Assembly: GCF_019703515.2 (NCBI RefSeq)
Contig: NC_059382.1
Coordinates: 16,687,501-16,751,500, forward strand
DNA length: 64,000 nt
Source: Myxocyprinus asiaticus
Taxonomy: Eukaryota > Chordata > Actinopteri > Cypriniformes > Catostomidae
Reading direction: 5' to 3'
In this document: positions 47,030-58,932 of the stretch, one piece after another
How the letters are laid out: the number at the start of each line of letters is the position of its first letter
Numbering within the stretch: the stretch's first letter is position 1
Notes under the pieces: model-generated
Databases searched by the model: none
Told to the model about the DNA's origin: nothing
Seen by the model: the letters and a program-made list of their open reading frames with translations, nothing else
Made by a program: the position numbers and the translations under genes

Positions 47030-47425
47030 TATTCCAGGTTTAATAAAAGTTAAGGGGAAAGTTCACCCAAAAATTTAAATATTGAATACCACAAAAAAAT
47101 TATTTGAATTGTCCCTCAAAAGCATGAAGGTTACAGTGAGGCACTTACAATGGAAGTGAATGGGGAAACATTTTTGGAGGGTTTAAAATCAGAAATGTGA
47201 AGCTTATAAACACACATTAATTCTTCTGTTAAAACTTGTTTTATTAAAACTATTTAAATCATCACTTTTTTATTGTCATTTTAGGGTTTACGGCGTTACA
47301 TCGTCATAGATATGATGTTGTAAAATTGGAAATAACTTTACACAGAAAAAGTTAGTAAGCAGATTTATCACACTTAAATTATGTTAACCTGCATATTGTT
47401 TATGTCTTGTGTCTTTTTGAACAAA
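47030..47425. repeat. Family-2 repeat, chimeric copy
   Basis: Begins 'ggaatattccaggtttaat', carries 'ttacagtgaggcacttacaa' and 'gttagtaagcagatttatca', and ends near 'attgtttatgtcttgtg', so only the left half is present. At 47053-47085 the expected left-arm sequence is replaced by 'gttcacccaaaaattt', the family-1 terminus. Confidence 0.65.
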
Positions 47426-47540
47426 TACTATATATAACATTCAAAAGTGGCGCAACTGTATAGTAAATTTTCTCCTGACTCTGTTGTTTTTTTGTGTGTT
47501 TTTTTTTGTTTTATTTTAGTGTTCGTTTTGCTGTATTTAT

Positions 47541-47660
47541 TAGTGGTCGACCGATATGGGTTCTTTTGATGGCTGATGCCAATATCAAGAGAGCAGGGTG
47601 GCCGACTGGCTTATATAATCCCGATATATCTATAATTTAATATACTGTAGTAAATATAAA
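47541..47660. repeat. 'tggtcgaccgatat' repeat fragment
   Basis: 'agtggtcgaccgatatggg', 'gatggctgatgccaatatc' and 'gagcagggtggccgac' form the left end of a repeat I associate with cyprinid genomes. The right end is not found; a gypsy element starts 180 bp on. Confidence 0.5.
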
Positions 47661-47840
47661 TAAAATAGCAAAAAAATTCATTAACTTTTATTTAGCACTG
47701 TATTTACAAAAAATGTCACACAAAAATAAATGCTTAAAAAATGTCTTTAAAATAGTACATAGAAGTTTCTTTTGGCTTCTGTTTAGTCATCCGATTTTAG
47801 TCATTTATTTGTACATAAAGAAATTGTATATATATATTAT

Positions 47841-48164
47841 TGTGGTGATGTGGCCGTGGCTGAGCGATGTCTGTGGAGAGCGAGGCTGGGAGAGGAAGAA
47901 TGATGAGGATTGACACCTGTGGGAAATTATCTCTAACAGCTGTTCTGTGTTACAGTGTGCTGAAGAGGGATAAAAAGGGAATCCAGACTGCCAGAGGGGG
48001 GAGAGAGAGCGTTACACAAGTGGACTGTGTGCGTGATCATTTGGGCTAAAAAGCCAGTAGTGTGTGTGTGTTACACTGAAAAGTGTGGGAAATAAAGACT
48101 CACGTTAAATTGTTTATCCATCTCCCACTTCCTTCTTCAACGAGAGAACCTGTAAACTGTTACA
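47841..48164 (+). repeat. Putative 5' LTR
   Basis: Begins TGTGGTG and ends GTTACA, the TG...CA form of LTRs. It contains 'gggataaaaaggg' (TATA-like, about 47968) and 'gaaataaagactc' (polyadenylation-like, about 48089). The gag frame starts 24 bp after its end. With no second LTR to compare, borders rest on these signals. The solo LTR at 52763-53003 has the same layout but a different sequence. Confidence 0.65.
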
Positions 48165-48187
48165 GGGGTGTCGAAAGATACGCCGTC

Positions 48188-48778
48188 ATGGAGTCCTGGC
48201 CCTTCGTCGAACTTCTCAAGATCCTCTTCAGCATCCACCAAACTCAACATCAGTCTCTGCTTAAGCTGCGTAAGGAACAGTAACAGCGCTTCCAGGCCCT
48301 CCTTCAAGCTCAGGCGGACGTTCGACAGTTGCTACGGAGCTTGATGCACCAGAGAAATTCTAAAGACCCGACCCCGGCCACCGGCCATGCCTCACTTCAC
48401 ACTCACCAAGATGGGACCAGAAGATGACCTGGAGGCATTCGTGGAGTTATTTGAGCAGGCAGCAGAAGCATCGGGATGGCCAGAGACCCAGTGGGCGGGG
48501 CGAGCCCTCTTCTCTGTCTCTCTCTCTGCCCATCTCTCTCTCCTCCCTCCCCCTCTCCTTCCCCTCGTCCTGTTCCTATTCCCTGGAAATGGGGAATTCA
48601 AACCCCAAAACCAGTTCCCCGGTCCCATGGGCTGTTCAACCCGCCGGTTTTCCCTAACCCTCTATGCTCTCCCTTACAGGTTGCTGAATCCGCTGCTGCG
48701 GGTGTGGCTGTCAAGTCTGGGCCGGTCTGCTGGAGCTGCAGGGAAACTGGGCAGTTCCAGGACTGATGCGCCGCGATG
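48188..48778 (+). pseudogene. Gypsy gag with zinc knuckle
   Basis: The ATG at 48188 opens 'MESWPFVELLKILFSIHQTQ' and meets a TAA at 48281. After a frameshift, 48387 onward gives 'PHFTLTKMGPEDDLEAFVEL' and 'FEQAAEASGWPETQWAGRAL', a SCAN-like gag segment in this family. The capsid part after it is deleted. A Ser/Pro-rich linker (48510-48690) leads to 'SGPVCWSCRETGQFQD' and a stop, followed by Cys. This is a CCHC knuckle in which His appears replaced by Gln and the residue before the last Cys is a stop. At least two frames and one large deletion. Confidence 0.8.
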
Positions 48779-49120
48779 GAGTTGGAGACATTGGTCCGCA
48801 TTCCTGATGCACCACAGGCTGCCCCCGATCAAGCAGGAGCATACCAGATACCTGTGAGTATTAAGGGGGGTACATACCAAGCCTTGGTGGATTCAGGTTA
48901 TAATCAAACCTCCATTCACCAAAGCTTGGTTCAATCTGAGGCTTTGGATACGAGTGGACAGGTGAAGGTAAAGTGTGTGCATGGGGATGTTCAAAATTAC
49001 CCTGTAGTGACGGCCATTATTCAATTTAGGGGATAAAATCATAGTGTCGAGGCTGCGGTTAGTCCCCGCCTCTCCCATCCACTAATCTTGGGTATGAATT
49101 GGCCGGCATTTACAACTTTA
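48776..49120 (+). pseudogene. Gypsy aspartic protease
   Basis: The frame 48776-49036 carries 'AGAYQIPVSIKGGTYQALVD' and 'SGYNQTSIHQSLVQSEAL'. The DSG triad marks a retroviral-type aspartic protease, which cleaves the gag-pol polyprotein. A TAA at 49034 breaks the frame; the C-terminal 'SHPLILGMNWPAF' (about 49072-49110) follows in another frame. Confidence 0.8.
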
Positions 49121-50189
49121 TTAAGGGGAATGTGGGTAGATGGGTCCTGCAACAAAACATTTCGGTGTGTGGTGTGTGATTCGCTGGCTGGGGAGGCTGT
49201 GACATGGCCGTTTACGTCAGCTCCATATCAGGAGGACGTAAGGGAGGGGGAAGACTTAGCTTCCCCAGCCCTTAGAGGGTTCCCTGCAGGGCCTTTGATC
49301 AAGTGAAAGTGACTGAGGTTCAGCGTCTCCAGCCAGACATCACACTCACATATCCATATTTTTCAAATATCAAGGATCGGTTGCATCGAGTGACGCAGGA
49401 CACTCAGACAAAGGAGGATACAACCCAATTGTTGGTACAGAGGAGCCGTTGGGAAATGTTATTCCAGATGGTTCATTATAATCCTCTGGTGGGTCACTTA
49501 GGGCAGAAAAAGACACTGAACCGTCTAATGGCCTGTTTCTATTGGCTGGGCATTCGCAGGGATGTTCACAGGGGGTGTGCGGCATGCCGTGAATGTCAGC
49601 TGGTGAATCAGCCGGACACCCCAAGAGCGCCATTGTGCCCCCTTCCATTAATCGAGGTTCCCTTCGAAAGAATTGGTATGAACCTCGTCGGGAGAGCGGA
49701 CGGCATGCGGAAATCGCTTTGTATTGATTCTGGTGGACTATGCAATGCGATATCCGGAAGCAGTGCCTCTGTGCAACATTTCAGCGCAAAGTGTTGCGGA
49801 GGCATTCTTCAGAATAATCTCCCGAGTGGGGATTCCGAAAGAAATCCTCACTGACAAGGGCACTACGTTCTTGTCACGTACACCTACACGAACTGTACAA
49901 ATTATTGGGGATTAAATCGATTCAGACCAGTGTTTACCTCCCCCAAACAGGCGGCTTGGTTGAATGATTTAATCAAACCCTAAAGAATATGATTCGTATG
50001 TTCGTGCACGAAGATGCTCAAAATTGGGACAAGTGGCTCGAGCCCCTGTTATTTGCAGTACGAGAGGTCCTGCAAGCCTCCATGAGGTTCTCCCCATTTG
50101 AACTATTATTGTACGGGTGTCGACCGCGCGGCACGCTTGACGTCCTATGGGAAAATTGGGAGGAGGGACCTTCAAACAGCAAAAACTAA
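49121..50189 (+). pseudogene. Gypsy integrase
   Basis: A linker of about 70 codons leads to the H2C2 zinc domain: 'HYNPLVGHLGQKKTLNRLMA', then 'CAACRECQLV' (about 49470-49605). The core starts 'PLIEVPFERIGMNLVG', where the first catalytic Asp (usually GMDL) reads Asn. After a frameshift near 49700 the core continues in 49724-49915: 'LVDYAMRYPEAVPLCN' and 'GIPKEILTDKGTTF', with the second catalytic Asp. At about 49960 the 'LVE' of the catalytic Glu block is followed by TGA. The C-terminal part is 49989-50189 ('WDKWLEPLLFAVREV', 'FSPFELLLYG'). It would have joined cDNA to host DNA; it is inactive here. Confidence 0.85.
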
Positions 50190-50580
50190 ATTCAATACGT
50201 TCTTGACCTGAGAGCAAAACCCCACACACTGGGGCAATTAATACAGGAGAATTTGCTCCAGGCTCGAAGAACGTCAAAGCCAGCTGTATAATAGGGGTAC
50301 TCGGCTATGGGAATTTACACCGGGAGATAAAGTCCTTGTATTGCTCCCCACATCAAGCTCTAAATTACTCTCCAAGTGGCAAGGTCCCTTTGAGGTCACA
50401 TGGTGAGTTGGAGAAGTGTGGGTTTGGTGAGCAGCAACCTCCTGACAGCTTACACAGCCCTCTGCTTAGAGTGTCAAGGACTGACCGTCGTGCAACATAC
50501 ATAAATCAAAGGAACAGAGTTTTGATCCAGGCTGATAGAATATGTGCTTCAGATGAAGATATATGAGTGCTCCACAGGAC

Positions 50581-52762
50581 GAAAACACTGAATTTGCGCA
50601 AGAGAAATCCACTTATTTGCAGACGGTATATGATAGAAATTTTATTGATATTTGCCTATATTATTATAATTAAAAGTTACAGGGAACTGTTGAGGAGAGA
50701 GAGAAAGAGAGAATGAAACATGCAAGCTCTTTTAAAGCTTATAAAATACTTCATTTAAATGTATTTTTGTTGAATTTTTGTTAGTTTTTATTTGAGATAA
50801 TGAAAAAGTTTTTGTTTAATTTTCATTAATGATACTAACACTGGTACTGAGTGGGCTGCGGTGGTCTGTGCTTTGTGTACAAAGACAGAAGATCCTCTCT
50901 GACAGATGCCACAGTCCAGACCCTCATCACAGGAAGTCATTCATATTGCTATTTGCTTATCACAGGTCCTCTGTAGGCTTTTTAGGGCTGGAGTTAACGT
51001 CCTGCTTGACAGGACACAAGCAGCACTTCCTCTCATGTTCCAGCTGTACCTGCCTCTCATTTCCCAGAATCCTGAGCTCTGAACCGCTTATAACTCACCC
51101 GCTCTAATTGGTTGTCAGTGTTGCCCCTTTAGCCAAAACCACCCCTCATGAACACTGTTCATGTTTAAAGGGATTTTACAGACTCTCTGTGTGTCATAGA
51201 GTAAGATATATTCTGAAATGTGAAGCACACATGTGGATGGGGGAAATGACAAGTGACCAAATCGTGCCACACTAATTATAATAAAATGAATGTAAAAGTC
51301 ATTTGATATTGTATAGATTCCTGTTACTGAGCCAAATCCCTTGCTTTATGTGTGTGTGAGGCAGTGGCGATTGCTTTAAGACTACACGGGAAGCACGGCT
51401 TCCCCTAAATTGCATAAGAAATGCAGCAATGACAAGTTTAATATATGTACAGATTATCTATATAAATATTACTCTTTGTGCATTTCAATATTTTAAATGT
51501 GTAAAATATCACACATTACTATCTTGCTGTTCATTTAAATAACACAATCTGCTTTTTTGTACATGAATTAGTCCTTAGAAGACAATGGACACAAGGCCTA
51601 TAGAGCCTATGGCAGGTACCATTCAAATCATTGGTGCAATTGGACGAGAGGCTCTATACACACCATTTTGGGTCCCGCCCAGACAACCTGCATCTCTGGG
51701 AGTCTGAGGGAACTTTATGAGCACTGTTCACATCTGGGACTAAAAAGGAAAGTTTTTTCTTTCGGTTCATTCTGAGCAATAATGGTATTTTTTCGTTCTG
51801 GTTCAGAAAATGGTTACTGGTTAGAACAAAATAAAAGTATGGTTAATAAAGTTTTTTTTGCATAATATCTGATAATAATTCAGTGAAGACAGAGAAATTT
51901 ACTTTTTACCTAATCTGGATTAGCTGTGCATGTATATGTATTATTGATACATAGTTGTTAAAAAAGTCTTTATTCAGAGAATGCTTCATCCACAACGGGC
52001 ACTAAGGCAAATAAATGTGTGATGCAGCAGTTTACTTAAGGATCAAAGGACTTGTTTAATTTTTTCGGGCAACATGAAGTGGTGTAGTTCAAAAAATTTA
52101 CTGTGATAAACCCTTTGGCCTTTGGTTTCATGAAAACATTATCAGAACAAAATTAACCAGTTACCAGTATTTAAAAATAAAGTTTTACTCTAGAACAATT
52201 GAAAATCCCTTTGTTTCCAGTTTTCAATTAGGTTTTGCTAAAAAAATATTTTGTTTACATTCCTTGAACCATTTTTAGTCCCTGGTATTGGATCCACATC
52301 TGATCACCTACTAGACATTGGGCTTTTAATCAGTGTTTTTTTTTTTTCCTCGCCTGGAAGCCCACTTCTCTATATGATGATTGGTCGAGCTGTCAAATGG
52401 GTAGGACTTTGGAACAAACGACAAAATGTTGAATTGGTGATGAACCTGATTGACAGTGTATGAAATGTAAAAGCCCCATTTTTGGCCACAATGTGTTTGG
52501 TGGCTTGGACATGTACTCGAATTTATTTCAGCTTTCTTAATTGGATATTTAGCCTATTGTGTTGCAAAAACAGTTTTGAGCTTACTTCATTATTTCAGTT
52601 CAGAGATTTCATTGTTTGTGTAGTGGTTTAAGAAGCTTTTGGGAAAACAATACTCTGAGCATCCCCACTTTTGAAAATGACCTGCCACCACAGATGTTAG
52701 CATGTCTATGTCTTATGCCACAGTTTTGTCAATTTGTTATTATTCATTGTTTGGTAAGACGT
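50581..52762. other. No gene seen
   Basis: Unrecognised AT-rich sequence. 51362-51415 ('cagtggcgattgctttaag', 'ggaagcacggcttcccc') resembles a hAT-type end, with a possible partner near 52675-52700 ('gacctgccaccacag'), but the pairing is poor. Confidence 0.4.
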
Positions 52763-53003
52763 TGTGACGAGGAGGAGGGCATGGCCGGGCTGTAACTATG
52801 GGCGCCCGGCGCTGAATCAGCCCAATCAGCCGGAGAGGGATAAAGACGAGCCAGAAGCACCAGTCCGAGAGAAAGAGAGACACACGCGGCCGCTGTGTGT
52901 GTGTGTGTCTGTGGGTTTATGTAAGTTGATTTAGGTCATTAAAAGTTTATGCTGACTGTTCTGCCGGTTCTTGCCTCCTCCTTGCCCATCTTTACCCGTT
53001 ACA
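52763..53003 (+). mobile_element. Solo LTR of a gypsy-type retrotransposon
   Basis: Starts TGTGACGAGG and ends CCCGTTACA; GC-rich first half ('gggcatggccgggctg', 'ggcgcccggcgctgaatc'), 'gggataaagacgag' as a TATA-like block and 'cattaaaag' as a polyadenylation-like block. The pyrimidine-rich end 'cttgcctcctccttgccc' is common in fish gypsy LTRs. No internal coding region adjoins it, so recombination to a solo LTR is likely. No clear target duplication. Confidence 0.65.
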
Positions 53004-54471
53004 TACATTCATTAGTGATGTAGTTGTACTGTAATTGTAGTTTTTTCTCAATACCCCTAACCCAAAGTATTAAATTTTGACTCATAATTTGTAGTACGGA
53101 CATGAATGATTCCTCAAATTGTGTGGTTTGTTGAAAAGAGGTGTGCTTTTACTTTTCTAAGAGACTTTTCACCAGGTTGGTAATAACATAGGCAAAAACT
53201 TCCTATACAATTATATTGAAGGAGGAACCCAAGCCATACCTAAAGTGAAAATCATAGAGACCTGGGAGTGGGTTTTTCTGACATGAACCAGTATAAGCAA
53301 ACACCCAACAACCACATAGCAACATGTTAAAAACCACTCAGAACAGCTTAGCAACTGCATAGCAACACCCTACCACCACCTACAATACACCAGCATCATG
53401 GCAGCACGTTACAGCATGTACATATCTGGTTATTTCAAAATGTTGTACAATCCCATGTTCTGTACACGTCCTTCATTCACACATGCAGTCAGTCCCCTCT
53501 GAAGCCCATTTCCTCTTCGCAGGGCATGGGAACCCTGATCTTTCTCCTCCCACAGTTCCTCTCTTTTCCTCCTCTTAATTCTCTCCTCTGTCCTCTGTCT
53601 CACCTCCTCCTCACCTTCTCCCACCTCCTCTTTATCCTGTTTTTCTCACTCCCTCCCTTTCTCTCTTGCTTTCTGTCACATCCCTGCTCCATGGTACCCC
53701 CATTGCCCTCCTTATATGCGTATATGCATGTCTTTGTTTCGCATTCTCTCTCTCTTTATTTCCTGCCTCCCGTTGTCCATCTGTGCCCAATTTACCCTGA
53801 GCTGGGTCTCTTTTTTTTTTTCTCGATAATTTGTTTTTGATTCCCCAGTATTAGAAAACCATTGTGTGCTCACTGCCTCCTTCATACACACAAACACATG
53901 CACTCACACATGCACGGGTGAACTTGCATACACAAATACCATGTACACACACATTTTTATTGTATTATTCTATAAAAGTTCCTATAAATCACTGGTTATT
54001 AATCGGCCCCAGACGGCCCTCCCTCCCTCTCTCCCCCTCTCCTCTTGCGCACAAACACAGACCAGATGCATAGGAAATGGGATGGCAAGAAGGGCACCCA
54101 GGAGACAAACCGTGCTTTTTCTCTGTTTTTTTTCTCTCCTTTCCTCTCTTTCTGTCGCTCTCTCTCCCCATCCTTTTTTTTGCTGAGAAGCTTAATTTAT
54201 ATATTAATGCCCAAACCCAAGACTCACAGAGGGAATAGTAAAGTTTAAATTAAGGTTTTGGAAAAAAGAGATTAAATAATAAATATAAATCTTCTTCTCC
54301 AGCCAAAGATCCCGGTGTGTGGGATCAGGGTTAAACGTCCATCCTCTGTTGCTGGAAACATATGGGGGTCTGATTTCTGGTCGCCTTGAGCCCCGTTTAA
54401 TGAACACACAAACAGACGCAATACAAACACGCTCACTTTTTTTAATCCACATAAATTCTCACACAGTGACT
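53004..54471. other. No gene seen; 'agcaac' repeat and pyrimidine tracts
   Basis: 53300-53400 has repeated 'catagcaacaccctaccacc'-like words (AGCAAC minisatellite-type repeat). Pyrimidine-rich runs occupy 53530-53690, 54015-54050 and 54116-54182. Frames through them are low-complexity artefacts. Confidence 0.5.
54116..54182 (+). repeat. Near-pure pyrimidine tract
   Basis: About 67 bp of C and T with very few purines ('tttttctctgttttttttct', 'ctcctttcctctctttctg'), ending in T-run. Such tracts can form triplex DNA. Confidence 0.7.
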
Positions 54472-55626
54472 TACAGTGGCCTCGAAAAGTATTTGGACAA
54501 TTCAGTCACACATAAAATGTATGCATTTTATTGCATTAGATAAAACATCAAAGCAGGTCACACTTTGCAAGTACTTCTATAAGGCTGGGTAAAAATATTG
54601 ATTTTCTATTAATTGCAATCTTCATTTAAACATTCCCAAGAACAATCTTTTACTGTAAAGTTGAGTTTTGGCTGTGTTGATTATTATATTGGTTAAATAA
54701 ACAGAAATCAACCTGTATAGTTTGGGCCCTGTTGTTAATTTAAAAAAAATGTAAAACTGTTTTTATAATGTACCAATTTAGAAGATTCCCTGTGTTATTT
54801 ACAGTATTAGCTGAGAGAGAATACATTTCATATCTAAGCGAAATGGACAATTTAACTGAAATATACCGAAATTGGGAATGCAAATTTTGGCACATTTTTT
54901 CACTGAGTAACCTCCAGTATTAAGCGGTTATTAACCAGTTAATCGATAAGCCATAAATCAAACAAATGGCCAAACAGGTATGATAAAGGTCTATGCTACC
55001 TGAAACAAAACAGGCTCACATGACAGATATGCATATTTAGCAATAGTTATTGCATCAACATTTGAATGAACAACCATATATTTCCTTCTCATATTTAGTA
55101 AAAAAAAACAATTATTGAATGGATCGCTTGCATGCCCTATTGACCTTAAGATAACTTAAAGGTGATACATTTTGTCAGTTTAACAATGGAAGAATAAAAA
55201 AAGCCAGCCTAACCACAAATTGTGCTGCTTGGCAATCCTAATAATTTTTGTTTAGAAAAATCATCATACTGTATATACACACGGGCAGTGGTTATTAAGG
55301 TACACATCCGGTTGACGGTAAACCCTCTCCGAAGGTACTAAAGTCCCTCCACGCATTGCAATCCCATCTCCCGTGCAAAGTAAGTGAAATGCGGGGCTAT
55401 AAACATAAAAATTTAGATGCTAATGTTTGCAGATGTTTGCTTTTTATATATGGTACCAAATTTTACTCGTGCTACTACTAAACTTTTACAGTTTGCATCG
55501 GAACATTTCTTTCAAAAAGTATCTCCCAGCACATGCTTCATGTTTCCTTGTCTATCAGACTAAAAGGATATTTTTCATCTCTAGTAAATTTTTTACCTAT
55601 TTACAACCTGCTTTCTTGTAAATTAA

Positions 55627-56113
55627 TGCTGCCTTCGTGTGCTATCAGAATTGTCCTACTTCCCAATTCCAAGTGGTAATTATGAGTACATCGTGTTCAA
55701 GTGCTTTGTTGTTGGAAAGAACTGGAAACATGGACGACGGCAGTTTCATTCATACATATTTCTTAAGGAACTTTTATTTTGACACCATAATACATATCAC
55801 TCAGCTTGCTGACGATAATGGAATTTTGGTCAAATACAAGCTATTTTCATGGTGCAAAAATCTACAACATGCATAGAATGGTTGCTGATATACATAAATG
55901 AATATAACCAAAACGGCAAGTGCTAAAAATTAGCTGCATTTAGAAAAATTAACAAAACCTGTCATTCAGTACAGAAACTGCACTCTCCTCCACCATGTTG
56001 AAAGTTTAGGACTCCTCCAATCTCGGAAACTCCAGTACCAAAATTATGTCATGTGCAACTTCTGAGTGGAAAACTCGTATTTACGATAATTACGATAACA
56101 CGTGAAGGCAGCA
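55627..56113. mobile_element. MITE with 'tgctgccttcgtgtg' ends
   Basis: 'tgctgccttcgtgtgctatc' at the left is mirrored by 'gataacacgtgaaggcagca' at the right, about 20 bp with few mismatches, 487 bp in total. The 79-residue frame inside is unrecognised. Confidence 0.7.
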
Positions 56114-56161
56114 TCTCTTAAGCACCCGCGACGAATCAATGAAAACTGTATACAGACATAC

Positions 56162-56969
56162 AAGTTTGGGGAGTAATGAAATACATGTAATGGGATTACA
56201 TATTTAAAATACAACATATAAGTAACTTTATTCCACTACAGTTACAATTTAAATTATTGGTATTTAGAATAAAGTTACATTCAAAAAGTATTTTGATTAC
56301 TGAAGAGATTACTTTGCATTTTATTGTCATTTGTTTCATTTAATATTTAGTCCTTTCAGATGGAAAACATTTATACATATAAATGATGCGATCCAAAGTG
56401 CATTTGAACAGTGGTGAAACACTTTCTTTTGATGTGTTACATTCATACGAGCAGACAGAGAAGTTTGAAGTAAGTTTGGAGCAGAAGAAATAGAAATAAA
56501 CCTTGTGTAAATTGTCATCGTTACTCTAAGCTAAAATGCTATTTCTAGCTATTTTACATGCACGTTACCAGGCACGATCATATTTTGTTTACCAAGAAAA
56601 TTCACACTGGATCATAGTTTCTTTAATATTAGGGCAAAAATCGTATTCTTGATAATAATTTGTATATTGTTTTCCTGTAAAAATATCTAAAAATCCTTAA
56701 AACAAGATCAATTTGATTGATCTTGTTTTAGAAACAACATTGCATAAGATATTTAAGTTTTCCAGAGAATGTATTTTTAACATGTGTATTTTGTTTTTAT
56801 AGTCAAAACAAGTGAAAAAATCTACCAGTGCTGAAAAAGTAATCCAAAGTATTTAGAATACATTACTGACCTTGAGTAATCTAACGGAATACGTTACAAA
56901 TTACATTTTACAGCATGTATTCTGTAATCTGTAGTGGAATACATTTCAAAAGTAACCCTCCCAACCCTG
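56162..56969. mobile_element. hAT-type element, uninterrupted copy
   Basis: Same family as 14560-15975, here without the BED-finger insert. Flanks 'agacatac' and 'agacatgc' agree at 7 of 8 bases, supporting hAT. Interior includes the palindrome 'acaagatcaatttgattgat' + 'cttgtt' (56702-56727). Non-coding. Confidence 0.8.
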
Positions 56970-57249
56970 AGACATGCACAATGTGTGTCAAACAATGGAA
57001 AGCTGAAAGAGAAAAAATAGTGTTTTTTTAAACCACGTTTTAAAGTATAGGTGTTTAAAGCATGCAATTTCTGATCTTCGAGCGTATATAAGTTAGTAAG
57101 ACTTTTTTAGTTTACTATATAAATGACACCTCATAGATGCATTCAAATTTTTGTTGTAAACTGTATTATATTCCGATATTTAATCAAAGTATGGCCCCAT
57201 ATCCACAGAGGTCTGGGCTAAGCCCCGACTGTCCACTGACCCTGCACCG

Positions 57250-57990
57250 CCCCTGACGCTGGTTAATCAGTTAACCGGTTATCCGTCTACATCCCTAACC
57301 GAAATGAATCAAAATCTAATCAAATTGACTAGTTTACATGGACAACAGAAAGTGATTTATCGTGAGAAAATGGCTTATTACAAGAAAGTGGCATTCCCCT
57401 TTACATGCACTGTGTTCACGGCTTTCTCCCATATACATGTAGCTCAATCAGTAAGCAGCTTTCTCCACAGCAATGTAATTTCCCCACAACGCTTGTGTAA
57501 ATAACAAACATGGCATCTGAGTAAGTCTTCGCTATTTTATTCTCTGTTGCTTCGCTTTATTCCCAGATGTTCCAGAGGTGTGAGTTTGTTTGTTTCCTGA
57601 ACTTTCCATCGCGACCTGCTGAATTGTGCTGCAAAAGTAGAGTTTCCCTCTTACTTAAATCTCCGGGATTCCCCCAATGTACAAGCACAAATACTCGAAC
57701 AGTCGATATTTTACATTGGTGTAAATGAATGTGTATAGTTTATAGTGTATGTGCTTTTCCCACTGTACCTCCCAGAAATGTTGTATTCTTTCTGCTGTGT
57801 TGACTTGTTGTTGAGCTCCATCCTATGACGTTTGTTATCTGGTCTGTTCACGCACATACGCACTCCTGAAAAACCGCTTAAGCGTTTACATGGTCCACTT
57901 AAGCCTTGTTCTTCAGAAACCCAGATGTGTTAAACTGCTTTCTCATAATCCCTTAAACTGCATAAGGAAAACGGTATTCCCATTTATTAG
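57250..57990. repeat. Repeat remnants within the expanded Tc1 element
   Basis: 'gttaatcagttaaccggtta' at 57262, next to 'tccgtctacatccctaacc', looks like a hAT-type terminus read outward. 57870-57980 ('aagcgtttacatggtcc', 'ttaaactgctttctcataat') is a separate dispersed-repeat fragment. Borders uncertain. Confidence 0.4.
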
Positions 57991-58241
57991 CTATGGACAC
58001 ATTCCTCTAACTTTTGACAATTAGAAAATCTCCAAATACTTTGTATTAATTTTGGACAGTAAATACAGTATGTTGTTTTGTCATTTAAAACCTTCTATTG
58101 TGAAAGGTTTGGCTTGAAAGGTGTACTTGTGCTTTCTTTAAAATAAACGCCACATGGTTTGATATTTTGTTGTCTAATATAGTGATGTTCATACATTTTT
58201 AATTGTGGCTAAAGTGTCAAAATACTTTTTGGCCCACTGTA

Positions 58242-58932
58242 TATTGCTATTAGATTAATTTAGCTGCCCTGTGTCAGTACAATAATGTGCAGCTGCTAGG
58301 CAAATTGGTGTACTTCTCAGTCTCTTTTCCAGAGTGGCTGTGAGCTACAGGTTGGCATAGAGACAACCACTCAATTTCCTCTTCATCTGCTTTTACTCTC
58401 TGATCTCTCCCTGATTAAGATATTGAGATGCACGCTTGTTGGAATCTGTCATCTGTCAGTCAGAGCAAATTCAGTGAACTGCAACAGAGGGAAAAGATAC
58501 GAATGAACAGGACATGTCCACCCCATCCCCTGTTTGTCAGTCTGAAGCCTGCTAGCGCACTCCCTGTGTGCTGTTCACTGAGAGCACCAGAAAATGTGAG
58601 AAATGTGCGCCTTGGCCGAGGGGACGACGGGGGTGTGCTGGTTTTCAGGCACGCAGGGACAGCTTGCAGAGTTCTGCCAAGAGTAATATGGCACTGTGCT
58701 CATGGAACTGGAGAGGATGAGGGGAGGCTGGGCTGCTGGGCTCACCGGGGATTCTCAGGGCTCTACCTTAGGCCCTCGCCCAGAGATAAATGGAGTGTGG
58801 AAGGGCTCTTTCCCATACAGCATGATTCAGTTAACGTCAGGAAGAGATCCTTTCTCAAACACTCATAGTGTGACCAATAAGAGCCACACCACTGATGAAG
58901 GCAATGATCAATTGTCTTGTGGATGTCTTGTG
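58242..58932. other. No gene seen
   Basis: The plus-strand frame 58428-58868 (146 codons) is the longest in the window outside repeats, but the translation shows no domain I recognise, no signal peptide and no splice context. Treated as fortuitous. Confidence 0.4.

Larger units (their letters stand above)
47841..50580 (+). mobile_element. Decayed Ty3/gypsy-type LTR retrotransposon, probably Gmr1-like
   Basis: Order on the plus strand: 5' LTR, gag (frameshifted and internally deleted), zinc knuckle, aspartic protease, integrase. No 3' LTR was found. Integrase follows protease through a short linker; no RT or RNase H sequence lies between them or downstream. In Gmr1-like Ty3/gypsy elements integrase precedes RT, so the RT may have been lost by 3' truncation rather than from the middle. 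Similarity fades after about 50400. Many of the stops look like CpG-to-TpG changes (for example CGA to TGA). Confidence 0.85.
54472..58241 (-). mobile_element. Tc1-like element expanded by nested insertions
   Basis: The left end 'tacagtggcctcgaaaagta' + 'tttggac' and the right end 'aatactttttggcccactgta' (shown as 'actttttggcccactgta') are inverted. The right arm (about 57985-58241, minus strand) matches the 5' arm at 24644-24900 in order, including the inner 'tatttgga' repeat and 'tagaggaatgtgtccatag' against 'tagtggaatatgtccaaag'. The 3.8-kb span contains at least two later elements (55627-56113 and 56162-56969). No transposase frame is left. Confidence 0.65.

Noticed and set aside
58428..58868. 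146-codon plus-strand frame
   Set aside because: No recognisable domain, no splice or promoter context and ordinary composition; probably fortuitous.
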